Source: Telluria antibiotica
GTDB lineage: Bacteria > Pseudomonadota > Gammaproteobacteria > Burkholderiales > Burkholderiaceae_D
DNA length: 64,000 bases
Direction of reading: 5' to 3'
Assembly: GCF_011682055.1 (NCBI RefSeq)
Contig: NZ_JAAQOM010000001.1
Location: forward strand, 558,001-622,000
Shown here: one piece after another, positions 25,991-33,886 of the stretch
Numbering within the stretch: position 1 is the stretch's first letter
Layout: the number at the start of each line of letters is the position of its first letter
The notes under the pieces: model-generated
What the model saw: only the letters and a program-made list of their open reading frames with translations
Told to the model about the DNA's origin: nothing
Databases searched by the model: none
Translations under genes and position numbers: made by a program

Positions 25991-27298
25991 TCAGAGCGCG
26001 GTCTGCGCGTCCGCGGCGGCGAACATCTTGTTGATGTCGCCCGACGTCACCGGACGGTTCGGGTCGCGTTCCGGCGCCGCGCCGCCCAGGCCCAGGGCCG
26101 GTTCGGTGCTGACGTGGGTAGCCTGCGCCTTGAGGGCACCGACCGTGCAGTTTTCGCGGCCGAGGATGGCGAACGGGTCGTACGAGAACTCGCGCATCGC
26201 GTTCAGGTGGGTGATCTTGTTGATCACCTCGTCCGACAGGTGTTGCGCCTGCTTCCAGAACACGTCGGCCGAGTTCGGCCAGGTGCAGTCGGAGTGCGGG
26301 TAGTCGCATTCCCACGTGACCTTGTCGACATTGATCGAGTCCAGGTTCTTCAGGCCGAACGCATCCTCGATGAAGCAGGTGATGATATGTTCGTTGAAGA
26401 TCTCGCTGGGCTTCTTGCCGCCGAAGTTGGAGTTGGTCCACTCGTGGTGATGGCTGTGGGTGAAATCCGCGCGCTCGAGCAGGTACGGAATCCAGCCGAT
26501 GCCGCCTTCCGACAACGCCATGCGCAGCTTCGGATACTTCTTCCACATCGGCGCCCAGATCCAGTCCGCGGCCGAGTTCGAGATCGAGATCGGCATGGAG
26601 GTGATCCAGGCGTCGATCGGCGATTCGTCCGACGCGTGCGCGGCCTTGACGCCGGTGCCGATGTGGCAGCAGATGACGACGTCGTTGTCGGCGCACGCCT
26701 TCCACAGCGGATCCCAGTGGTCGTTGTGGATCGACGGGTAGCCGTGCACGGTCGGGTTGTCGGACAGCGTCAGCGCGTGCACGCCCTGGGCCGCGAGGCG
26801 CTTGACTTCCGCCGCGGCGGCCTGCATGTCCCACCAGGGCACCATCATCAGCGGAATGAAGCGGCCCGGCGCGGCGTTGCACCAGTCGTGCAGGTGCCAG
26901 TCGTTGTAGGCCTGGATCGCGGCGAGGCTGACTTCCTTGTCGTTCATCATCTGGAAGCGCTGGCCGGCGAAGCCCGGGAAGGTCGGGAAGCACAGCGAAC
27001 CGAGCACGCCGTTGGCGTTCATGTCCTCGACACGCGCCTTGATGTCCCAGGTACCGCGGCGCATTTGCTCGTAGGAAAGCGGCTCCATGCCGTACTCTTC
27101 CTTCGGGCGGCCGACCACCGAGTTCAGGCCCATGTAGCCGGTCGCGCGGTCTTCGAACACCCAGACGTCGCGGCCCTTGATGTTCTCCACGCGCGGCTGG
27201 CGGCCCTTAAACCTGGCGGGCATGTGGCGGTCGAAAGCGCCGCGCGGTTCGATCGCGTGGTCGTCCACGCTGACAAGGATCAGGTCTTCAAATTTCAT
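25991..27298 (-). CDS. Amidohydrolase-2 family protein (long form)
   Basis: 435-aa metal-dependent TIM-barrel protein of the amidohydrolase-2 superfamily. It begins MKFEDLILVSVDDHAIEP, where the metal motif is DDHAIEP rather than HxH. Later segments CCHIGTG, THSHHHEW and ECDYPHSD provide His/Asp ligands. The start at 27298 was chosen for the GGAGACAA ribosome site; four upstream codons in frame are not needed. It is the first gene of a five-gene operon with three ACAD-type genes and a hydratase. It may be a decarboxylase or lactone/ring hydrolase; the function is not known. Confidence 0.87.
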   Translation of the reverse strand: MKFEDLILVSVDDHAIEPRGAFDRHMPARFKGRQPRVENIKGRDVWVFEDRATGYMGLNSVVGRPKEEYGMEPLSYEQMRRGTWDIKARVEDMNANGVLGSLCFPTFPGFAGQRFQMMNDKEVSLAAIQAYNDWHLHDWCNAAPGRFIPLMMVPWWDMQAAAAEVKRLAAQGVHALTLSDNPTVHGYPSIHNDHWDPLWKACADNDVVICCHIGTGVKAAHASDESPIDAWITSMPISISNSAADWIWAPMWKKYPKLRMALSEGGIGWIPYLLERADFTHSHHHEWTNSNFGGKKPSEIFNEHIITCFIEDAFGLKNLDSINVDKVTWECDYPHSDCTWPNSADVFWKQAQHLSDEVINKITHLNAMREFSYDPFAILGRENCTVGALKAQATHVSTEPALGLGGAAPERDPNRPVTSGDINKMFAAADAQTAL

Positions 27299-27361
27299 GT
27301 TTGTCTCCAAGGAATGGAATACGCTCCAATGCGGAACGGCTTTCTTCTGCCGTCAATTCTA

Positions 27362-27405
27362 GAACAGAATCCGGATTTTTTTAAACACTTTTTTGGATTC
27401 TGTTC
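27362..27405. repeat. 11-bp perfect inverted repeat around dyad site 6
   Basis: GAACAGAATCC (27362-27372) and its exact complement GGATTCTGTTC (27395-27405) are separated by 22 bp. The right arm includes the TGTTC half of dyad site 6. No T-tract follows on either strand, so a terminator is less likely than an extra half-operator or DNA loop. Confidence 0.5.
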
Positions 27406-27407
27406 AT
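27381..27407 (-). promoter_or_regulatory. Shared 27-bp dyad, site 6 (amidohydrolase-ACAD operon)
   Basis: Arms TTAAACA and TGTTCAT, 13 bp apart, 83 bp upstream of the amidohydrolase start and 17 bp after the P450 stop. Read on the minus strand, the arm TGAACA could serve as a -35 with TAAAAA 17 bp later. Confidence 0.7.
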
Positions 27408-27423
27408 AAAAATGTTGAAGCGT

Positions 27424-28698
27424 TCAATCCCAGACCACGTGGACGTGCTTCGGCCCGCGCAGCTGGGCGCCGGTGATGCGCGGCGGCGGCTGGTCCGGAT
27501 CGAGGCGCAGGTTGGGCATGAGGTCGAGCACGGCGTTGACCGCGACCTGCAGTTCGGTCTTGGCGATGAACTGGCCGATGCACATGTGCGGGCCGAAGCC
27601 GAAGCCGAACGACGGCTTGGGTCTGCGGTCGATATCGAATTCCTCGCTGCGTTCGAACGCCTCCTCGTCGCGGTTGGCGGACGTGACGATGCACTGGACC
27701 ATGGCGCCTTTCGGAATCGCCATGCCGGCCAGTTCCAGATCCTGCGCGGCCTGGCGCACCTTGAACGTGGCCACCGGCTCGAAGCGGATCGCCTCGTCGA
27801 TGGCCTTCGGCAACAGGCTGCGGTCGGCTCGTACGCGCGCCAACAGTTCGGGCCGCTCCAGCAGCAAGGTCATCAGGGTACCGAAGGTGCGCGTGGTCGT
27901 CTCGGCGGCGGCCGGAAGCAGCGAGCGCACGAACGTCGTGACTTCATGGTCGTCGAAGCGGCGGCCGTCGCTTTCGGCACGGATCAGGCGGCTGATCAGG
28001 TCGTCGCTTTCGGCACCGTTGCGGCGCACCTCCACCACCGCCTCGTGCGTGGCGTCGTACAGCGCCTTGGCCGCCTCCATGGCGGCCTTGCGTGCCTGCG
28101 CGGCCTTCTCGGCATCGACCTGCGGACCGGCCAGGATCGCCAGCGCCCATGCCGCATACTGCTTGATCTTCTCGGGGTCGTTGCCGGGGAAACCGATCAG
28201 CGCGTAGATCAAGCGGATCGGGAACAGCAGGCCGAAATCCATCAGGTCGGCCTTCTTTTCGGCCGCCAGCGGCTGCAGGAATTCCGTGCGCACGATCGGG
28301 TCCATCTTGGTGTCGCGCCAACTGTTCACGACCTCTGGCATGAAGATCGGCTGCAGCAACGCGCGCGCCTTCTTGTGGGCCTCGCCGTCCATGCCCGTGA
28401 GGATCAGGCCGTCGAAGAACGACCCCAGGCCTTCGGCGATGAAGCCGCTGGTGTAGTTGGCGGCATCGCGCAGCACCGCCATCACCTCCTTGTACTTGAA
28501 CACCGTGAAGGTCGGGCGGTTCGGATCCAGCCCGGCGATGTTCGGCACCCCGAGCTTGCCCATGAAATTCTCGGCGATGATCGGCGAGTTCCTGCGCATG
28601 TCGCGGTAGATCGCGTGCAGGTCGACGTCCTCGCCGCGGTAGTTGTCGGCTACGCCGGAATAGGCGCTCTCCAGGCTCACTTTGCTTGCACTGCTCAT
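27424..28698 (-). CDS. Cytochrome P450 (P450-1)
   Basis: 424-aa soluble bacterial P450 that inserts an oxygen atom using the ferredoxin/reductase pair of the cluster. The heme ligand is Cys373 in FGFGFGPHMCIG. The I-helix motif is AAAETT (263-268), where the usual A-G-x-D/E-T-T has Ala for Gly, and the K-helix ExxR is Glu302-Arg305. The start at 28698 gives a 6-bp spacing to GGAGG; the ATG at 28704 touches the ribosome site. It is monocistronic with its own copy of the shared dyad. It is a paralogue of the P450 at 38248 (both begin LESAYS and share FVRSLLPAA). Confidence 0.95.
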   Translation of the reverse strand: MSSASKVSLESAYSGVADNYRGEDVDLHAIYRDMRRNSPIIAENFMGKLGVPNIAGLDPNRPTFTVFKYKEVMAVLRDAANYTSGFIAEGLGSFFDGLILTGMDGEAHKKARALLQPIFMPEVVNSWRDTKMDPIVRTEFLQPLAAEKKADLMDFGLLFPIRLIYALIGFPGNDPEKIKQYAAWALAILAGPQVDAEKAAQARKAAMEAAKALYDATHEAVVEVRRNGAESDDLISRLIRAESDGRRFDDHEVTTFVRSLLPAAAETTTRTFGTLMTLLLERPELLARVRADRSLLPKAIDEAIRFEPVATFKVRQAAQDLELAGMAIPKGAMVQCIVTSANRDEEAFERSEEFDIDRRPKPSFGFGFGPHMCIGQFIAKTELQVAVNAVLDLMPNLRLDPDQPPPRITGAQLRGPKHVHVVWD

Positions 28699-28742
28699 TG
28701 TCATCCTCCATTGGTCTGACCTGGACACCGCCCAGGCCTAAT

Positions 28743-28769
28743 TTGAACACTTTTCGAGATAGTGCTCCA
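28743..28769 (-). promoter_or_regulatory. Shared 27-bp dyad, site 7 (P450-1)
   Basis: Arms TTGAACA and TGCTCCA, 13 bp apart, 45 bp upstream of the P450 ATG. The left arm is perfect, the right arm is degenerate. The 115-bp gap holds nothing else visible. Confidence 0.55.
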
Positions 28770-28813
28770 TTTATGGGGAATTGCCAAGCAATATGAGCCG
28801 GCCGGCGCCGATT

Positions 28814-29584
28814 TCAGGGGATCATCAGCCCGCCGTCCACCGCCAGCGTCTGGCCGGTGATGAAGCGCGCGCCCTCGCCCATCATGAACACGACGAAGGG
28901 GGTCATGTCGCGGTCGGGATCGCCCAGCTTGCCGCCGAGCGGAATCAGCCCGGCCATCATGCGGTCGTGGTCGGCCAGCGCGGCGGCGTCCATGCGCGCG
29001 CGGTGCGCCTCGTACATCGGCGTCCACATGCCCGGCGCGGCGGCGTTGACGCTGATGCCGTGGCGGCCCCATTCCTTGGCCACGGTCCGGGTCCAGCCCA
29101 GCACGGCCGCCTTCGCCGCCGAGTAATGGGCGCAGCCGGGCAGTCCCATGACGCCCGCCGCCGAACCGAAGTTCAGGATGCGCCCGCCGCGCTCGCGCAG
29201 GTACGGGAAGGCGGCCTGGTTGGTGTTCAGGGTGCCGCGCGCATTCACGTCGAACATCAGGTCCCAGTCGGCGTCGGCGATCGATTCCGCCGGCGCCGCG
29301 CGCTCGATGCCGGCGATGTTGACCAGGCCGTCGAGCCCGCCCAGCCACGCCATGGCCTCCCTGAACGCGCCCTCCACCTCGCCGCGCAGCCGCACGTCGC
29401 AGTGGAAGTAGCTGGCCGCCCCCGGCCCGGCGGCGTCGGCACGTGCCGCCTGCTCCCGCCCCGCGGCGTCGTTCACGTCCATGGCGGCGACCCGCGCCCC
29501 GGCCGCGACCAGGCCGCGCAATACGCTGGCGCCTATGCCGCCGGCGGTGCCGGTGACGATCAGGCGCTTGCCTTCGAGTGTCAT
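28814..29584 (-). CDS. Short-chain dehydrogenase/reductase (SDR)
   Basis: 256-aa classical SDR with TGTAGGIG, VNIAGI at the NNAG position, catalytic YSAAK, and the terminal FITGQTLAVDGG. The start MTLEGKR is preceded by GGGGAGAGC; an upstream in-frame extension is out of character. It is the last gene of the long operon that begins with the CMD-family gene at 36675. It probably oxidises a hydroxy intermediate. Nothing specific identifies the substrate. Confidence 0.9.
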   Translation of the reverse strand: MTLEGKRLIVTGTAGGIGASVLRGLVAAGARVAAMDVNDAAGREQAARADAAGPGAASYFHCDVRLRGEVEGAFREAMAWLGGLDGLVNIAGIERAAPAESIADADWDLMFDVNARGTLNTNQAAFPYLRERGGRILNFGSAAGVMGLPGCAHYSAAKAAVLGWTRTVAKEWGRHGISVNAAAPGMWTPMYEAHRARMDAAALADHDRMMAGLIPLGGKLGDPDRDMTPFVVFMMGEGARFITGQTLAVDGGLMIP

Positions 29585-29597
29585 GCTCTCTCCCCTG

Positions 29598-30797
29598 TTA
29601 AACCTCGCGATGGAAACGGATGGTGCGCGCCTGCAGGCTGCCAAGCCCGAGGGCGCCCGCCATCAACCAGAACAGAACTGCCGCGCCGGCGCCGGTGCCG
29701 ATCGCGCCGAACACCAGCGGCATCACGGCCATCGACGCGTGCAAGGTCATCGAGCGCAGCGCCAGGGCCTCTCCCTGGCGCTCGGGCGGCGTCGCGTCGT
29801 GCAGCGTGGCCAGGATGGCCGGCTGCACCAGGCCCAGCCCGATGCCCAGGATGCCCGCGCAGGCCGCCATGGCCCAGGCACTGTGGAACAACGGATAGGC
29901 CGCGAACACGGCGCAGGTGAGCAGCAGCGCGCCGCACAGCAGCGCGCGGCGCGACAGGCGTGCCGCGACCAGCGGCATCAGGAGCCGCACCGTCATCGAC
30001 GCCACGGCGTAGGACGCGAGCACCAGTCCCAGCGCGGAAGCGTTCAGGCCGCGCTCGACGCCCAGCAGCGGCAAGGCGAAACCGTGCACGTCCCAGCTGA
30101 CCGACACCAGCCAGCTGATGAAGACGAGCCGGCGCACGGACGCCAGCCGCAGCAGATCCCAGGCCGAGGTCTTGCGCGCCCCCGGCATCGGGGCCGGCCG
30201 CGGCGCCTCGCGCGGCACCGCCTGCGCCGCCAGGAGGGTGGCGACGGGCAGCAGCGCCAGCGCGAGAAAGGCGGCGGAAAATCCGGCGCGATCGATCAGG
30301 AAGCCCGCCAGCATCGGCCCGAACAGGCCGGCCAGCGCCGGCGCGAGCGCGATCCAGCTGAACACGCGCAGGCGCTCGCCGTCGCTGCGGGCGAACCGGC
30401 TGGCGCTGCGCTGGATCGCGATCATGCCGAAGCCCGCCCCTGCCCCGCACAGGGCGGCGGCGGCGCACAGCGTGAAGCGGTTCTGCAGCGCGGCCGCCAG
30501 CAACGTGCCGCCCAGCGAACACAGGGCGGCGAGGCGCACCGGCAGGTGGTAGCCGCGCCGGTCCGCCAGGCGCCCGGCCGGCAGCGCCAGCAGCGCCGGG
30601 AACAGCGCGAACATCGTCATCACCAGCCCCACCGACCAAGCGGAATGCCCCAGCCGCAGCACGTTCAGCGGCGCCGCCAGGCGCACGCCCTGCACGCACG
30701 CATGCAGGCCGACCTGGCAGGCGACCATGGCGGCCAGCGCCGGACGCATGGCGCGCGCCGCGGCCGCGTCCCGGGTGTCCGCCGCGGGACTATGCAT
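29598..30797 (-). CDS. MFS transporter
   Basis: 399-aa major facilitator with about 12 predicted membrane helices, starting at MHSPAADTRD; the segment ALAAMVACQVGLHACVQGVRL is the first helix and LADRRGYHLPV is the conserved loop between helices 2 and 3. It overlaps the kinase-like gene upstream by 8 bp. It belongs to the sugar/drug-like MFS group with a helix-rich C-terminal half. It probably moves a pathway substrate or product; direction and ligand are unknown. Confidence 0.87.
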   Translation of the reverse strand: MHSPAADTRDAAAARAMRPALAAMVACQVGLHACVQGVRLAAPLNVLRLGHSAWSVGLVMTMFALFPALLALPAGRLADRRGYHLPVRLAALCSLGGTLLAAALQNRFTLCAAAALCGAGAGFGMIAIQRSASRFARSDGERLRVFSWIALAPALAGLFGPMLAGFLIDRAGFSAAFLALALLPVATLLAAQAVPREAPRPAPMPGARKTSAWDLLRLASVRRLVFISWLVSVSWDVHGFALPLLGVERGLNASALGLVLASYAVASMTVRLLMPLVAARLSRRALLCGALLLTCAVFAAYPLFHSAWAMAACAGILGIGLGLVQPAILATLHDATPPERQGEALALRSMTLHASMAVMPLVFGAIGTGAGAAVLFWLMAGALGLGSLQARTIRFHREV

Positions 30798-31836
30798 GGC
30801 CGACCCCGATGGCTTCCCGCGCCTGTTCCAGCAGCCGCACGGCCGAGGCATGGTGCGCGTCCCCGGTGGCGCGCGGGGCCTGGCCGGCGCACGCGCGGGC
30901 ATGACTCGCCTCGAGCATGATGGCGAGCTTGAAGCGCGCCAGCGCGACGTACCAGTCGATGGCGCCCAGGTCACGCCGGCTGCCGGCGCCGTAGCGCGCT
31001 ACCAGTTCGGCCGTCGTCGCCAGCCCGGCCGCGGGGGCGACGCGGATCGTGCCCGCGCCGCGGCCCTGCGCATCCGGCCAGGTGGCGACCAGCCAGCCCA
31101 GGTCCAGCAGCGGATCGCCGACGGTGGCCAGCTCCCAGTCGATGATGGCGGCCAGGCGCGGGCTGTCGCGCCGGAACATGACGTTCCCGAGATGGTAGTC
31201 GCCGTGCAGGATGCCCGGCGTGAACCGGGCCGGCACGCGTTCGCGCAGCCACTGCGCCACGTCGTCCAGCCCGGGCAGCGCGTGCGGCCCCGGCCAGCCG
31301 GCATAGTGGCGGCACGCGTCGAGATGGCGCAGCCAGCGCGGTACCTGGCGCTCGAGGAAGCCGTCGGGCTTGCCGAAATCGGCCAGGCCGGCCTCGCCGG
31401 GGTCGATCTCGCCCAGGCGCAGCAGGCCGTCGACCATCGCCAGCCCCATCTGCCGGCGCCAGGCGGGGTCGCCGGCGTACGGCGGCGGCAGCGGGTCGGG
31501 CGTGGCGGTGAACCCGTCCACCGGCATCATCAGGTAGAACGGCACGCCCAGCACCGCGTCGTCGTCGCAACTGGCGATCAACGCGGCGTGCGGCACCGCG
31601 CTGCACGCCAGCGCCCGCAGCACCCGCGCTTCGCGCAGGAAGCCGCGCCGGACGTCCGGGCCGGCCTCCGGCCGCGGGCAACGCAGCACGTACTCGGCGC
31701 CCACGGCCCGCCGGAAGCGCAGGAGGATGTTCTGGGTGCCGCCGGTCAGCGCGGTCGCGGTGCCGACCGGTCCTTCGCCGAGGCCGAGCAGGTCCATCCA
31801 GCACGCGAGCGCCTGCAGGTCGAGCGCGGCGCTCAC
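30790..31836 (-). CDS. APH-family phosphotransferase (LvaA/ACAD10-N-like)
   Basis: 348-aa protein of the aminoglycoside-phosphotransferase fold. The catalytic loop HGDYHLGN is at 211-218 and the metal motif IDWELATVGDP at 232-242. Relatives form the N-terminal half of mammalian ACAD10/11 and the stand-alone LvaA of Pseudomonas putida, which phosphorylate the 4-hydroxyl of a 4-hydroxyacyl-CoA. It begins with GTG, overlapping the stop of the upstream ACAD (GTGA), and that ACAD is of the ACAD10/11 type. The two together thus look like a split ACAD10/11. True antibiotic resistance is unlikely. Confidence 0.87.
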   Translation of the reverse strand: MSAALDLQALACWMDLLGLGEGPVGTATALTGGTQNILLRFRRAVGAEYVLRCPRPEAGPDVRRGFLREARVLRALACSAVPHAALIASCDDDAVLGVPFYLMMPVDGFTATPDPLPPPYAGDPAWRRQMGLAMVDGLLRLGEIDPGEAGLADFGKPDGFLERQVPRWLRHLDACRHYAGWPGPHALPGLDDVAQWLRERVPARFTPGILHGDYHLGNVMFRRDSPRLAAIIDWELATVGDPLLDLGWLVATWPDAQGRGAGTIRVAPAAGLATTAELVARYGAGSRRDLGAIDWYVALARFKLAIMLEASHARACAGQAPRATGDAHHASAVRLLEQAREAIGVGHA

Positions 31837-33107
31837 GCGGGCTCCGTGCCGAATTTAACCGCCGCCGCGGCGGCCGCGGTCGGGCGGTGATAGGCGGGGA
31901 ACAGCGCGTCGCTCGGCGCGTAGTCGCGCAGCAGCTGGCGCGCGAGCGTCACCTTGTGCACCTCGGTCGGCCCGTCGGCCAGTCCCATCTGGTAGGCGCG
32001 CACAATCATCCCGACGAACGGCATCTCGTTGGAGACGCCGATCGACCCGTGCACCTGCAGGGCGCTTGAGGCGATGTCGTGCAGGACCTTCGGCATGGTC
32101 GCCTTGACCGCCGCGATATCCTTGCGGACCTTCTGGTAATCGTGGTACTTGTCGATGCGCCAGGCCGTGCGCATCACGAGCAGGCGGAACTGCTCGAGCT
32201 GGATCCAGGCATCGGCGATCTTGTCCTGCACCATCTGCTTGTCCGCCAGCAGCGAGCCCTGGGTGCTGCGCGACAGCGCCCGCTCGCACAGCGCGTCGAG
32301 CGCCTTCTGCGCCTGGCCGACGACGCGCATCGCGTGGTGCACACGCCCGCCGCCCAGGCGCACCTGAGCAATCGCGAAGGCCTCCCCGGGCCCGCCCAGC
32401 ATGCAGTCGGCGCCGACGCGGACCCGGCGGAAGTCCAGGTAGGCGTGGGTCGCCTCGGGGTCGTCGGCGACGCCGACGTTGCGGATGATCTCGATGCCCG
32501 GCGTGTCGGCCGGCACCACGAACATGCTCATGCCGTGGTAGGGCGAGACCGCCGGATCGGTCACCGCCATCACGATGTAGAAGGCGGCGTAGCGCGCGTT
32601 CGAGGCGAACCATTTCTGGCCGTCGATCACCCAGCCGTCGCCGTCGCGCACGGCGCGCGAGGTGAACACCTTCGGGTCGGCGCCGCCCTGCGGCTCGGTC
32701 ATGGCGAAACAGGACACGACCTCGTTGGCCAGCAGCGGTTCGAGGAAGCGCCGTTTCTGTTCCGGCGTGCCGTAGGCGGCCAGGATCTCGCAATTGCCGG
32801 AATCCGGCGCATGGGCGCCGAACACGATCGGCGCGAAAAGCGCGCGGCCCAGGATTTCGTTCATCAGGCCCAGCTTGACCTGGCCGTAGCCGGCGCCGCC
32901 CAGTTCGGGACCGAGGTGGCACGCCCACAGCCTGCGCTCTTTCACCTGGCGCTGCAGCGGGCGCACCAGTTGTCTGAAGCGCGGGTCGTGGATGTTCCAC
33001 GGGCTGCCCAGTACATGTTCGAGCGGCTCCACCTCGTCGCGTACGAACTGCACCATCCAGTCCAGCTCCGCCTGGAAGGCCGGATCGGTCTCGAAATCCC
33101 ATGCCAT
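31833..33107 (-). CDS. ACAD10/11-type acyl-CoA dehydrogenase
   Basis: 424-aa ACAD, longer than the beta-oxidation type. It has AMTEPQGGADPKVF, KWFASNARYAAFYIVMAVT and near the C-terminus QVHGSIGVSNEMPF followed by MGLADGPTEVH. The LADGPxEVH signature is that of the C-terminal half of ACAD10/11 and of LvaC. These enzymes eliminate phosphate from a 4-phosphoacyl-CoA to give an enoyl-CoA. It overlaps the APH-like kinase start by 4 bp and follows an SDR by 38 bp. The SDR - ACAD - APH set recalls the lvaD-lvaC-lvaA functions. Confidence 0.9.
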   Translation of the reverse strand: MAWDFETDPAFQAELDWMVQFVRDEVEPLEHVLGSPWNIHDPRFRQLVRPLQRQVKERRLWACHLGPELGGAGYGQVKLGLMNEILGRALFAPIVFGAHAPDSGNCEILAAYGTPEQKRRFLEPLLANEVVSCFAMTEPQGGADPKVFTSRAVRDGDGWVIDGQKWFASNARYAAFYIVMAVTDPAVSPYHGMSMFVVPADTPGIEIIRNVGVADDPEATHAYLDFRRVRVGADCMLGGPGEAFAIAQVRLGGGRVHHAMRVVGQAQKALDALCERALSRSTQGSLLADKQMVQDKIADAWIQLEQFRLLVMRTAWRIDKYHDYQKVRKDIAAVKATMPKVLHDIASSALQVHGSIGVSNEMPFVGMIVRAYQMGLADGPTEVHKVTLARQLLRDYAPSDALFPAYHRPTAAAAAAVKFGTEPA

Positions 33108-33145
33108 GTCGTGTCTCCTGATGTGATAGTTTCGTCCCGCCCCGC

Positions 33146-33883
33146 TCAGGCCAGCAGCAGGCCGCCGTCGACCAGAAGGGTCTGTCCGAGCATGTAGGCC
33201 GCTAGCGGCGACGCCAGGAACAGCGCGGCCCCGGCCATGTCGGCCGGCGTGCCGAGCCGGCCCAGCGGGATCTTGCGCAGCGCCGACTCGAGCCGGTCCG
33301 GATGGCCGGTCGTCACGCGCGTGAGCTTGGTGGCGACCAGGCCGGGCGCGATGCCGTTGACCCGGATGCCGTCGCGCGCCCAGGCCTCGCCCAAGGTGCG
33401 CGTGAGGCCGAAGGCGCCGGTCTTGGACGCGTTGTAGGCCGGTGTCCCGACGGTCGAGTGGAACGCGGCGGCCGAGCTGACGATGATCATCGTCCCCTGG
33501 GCCCGCGCCAGCATGCCGTGGAAACGGTCGCCGCAGGCCATCAGGCTCACCAGGTTGACGTTGACGACCTCGCGGAACGCCTCGACCTTGAATTCCTCGC
33601 GCCGGTAGCGCACGGTGCCCTGGGCGCACACCAGGACATCGAGCCGGTCGAAGGCCGGCGTCGTCGCCGCCACCTCGGCGGCGTTGCCGACGTCGACCCG
33701 GGCGTAGTGCAGGCCCGCCAGGTCGGAGCCCTCCGCCGCGTCGTAGTCGGCGGCACGGGCACGGGTGCCCCACACGTGCACCTCGGCGCCCCGTGCGCGG
33801 AACGCCTGGGCGATGCCGTTGCCGATGCCGCTGGAACCGCCGACCACCAGCACGGTCTTGCCTGAAAAATCGAGTTCGTTCAT
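33146..33883 (-). CDS. Short-chain dehydrogenase/reductase (SDR)
   Basis: 245-aa SDR with GGSSGIG cofactor motif, catalytic YNASK and terminal YMLGQTLLVDGG. The gene lies 3 bp behind the double CoA-transferase gene and 38 bp ahead of the ACAD10/11-type gene. In the levulinate pathway an SDR (LvaD) reduces the 4-keto group before phosphorylation; this SDR may have that role here (inference). Its NNAG position reads VCAQG, a mild deviation. Confidence 0.9.
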   Translation of the reverse strand: MNELDFSGKTVLVVGGSSGIGNGIAQAFRARGAEVHVWGTRARAADYDAAEGSDLAGLHYARVDVGNAAEVAATTPAFDRLDVLVCAQGTVRYRREEFKVEAFREVVNVNLVSLMACGDRFHGMLARAQGTMIIVSSAAAFHSTVGTPAYNASKTGAFGLTRTLGEAWARDGIRVNGIAPGLVATKLTRVTTGHPDRLESALRKIPLGRLGTPADMAGAALFLASPLAAYMLGQTLLVDGGLLLA

Positions 33884-33886
33884 GGG

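Noticed and set aside
30790..31836. Aminoglycoside resistance gene
   Set aside because: The APH fold is real, but the partner ACAD10/11-type gene and catabolic operon point to acyl-CoA phosphorylation, not drug resistance.
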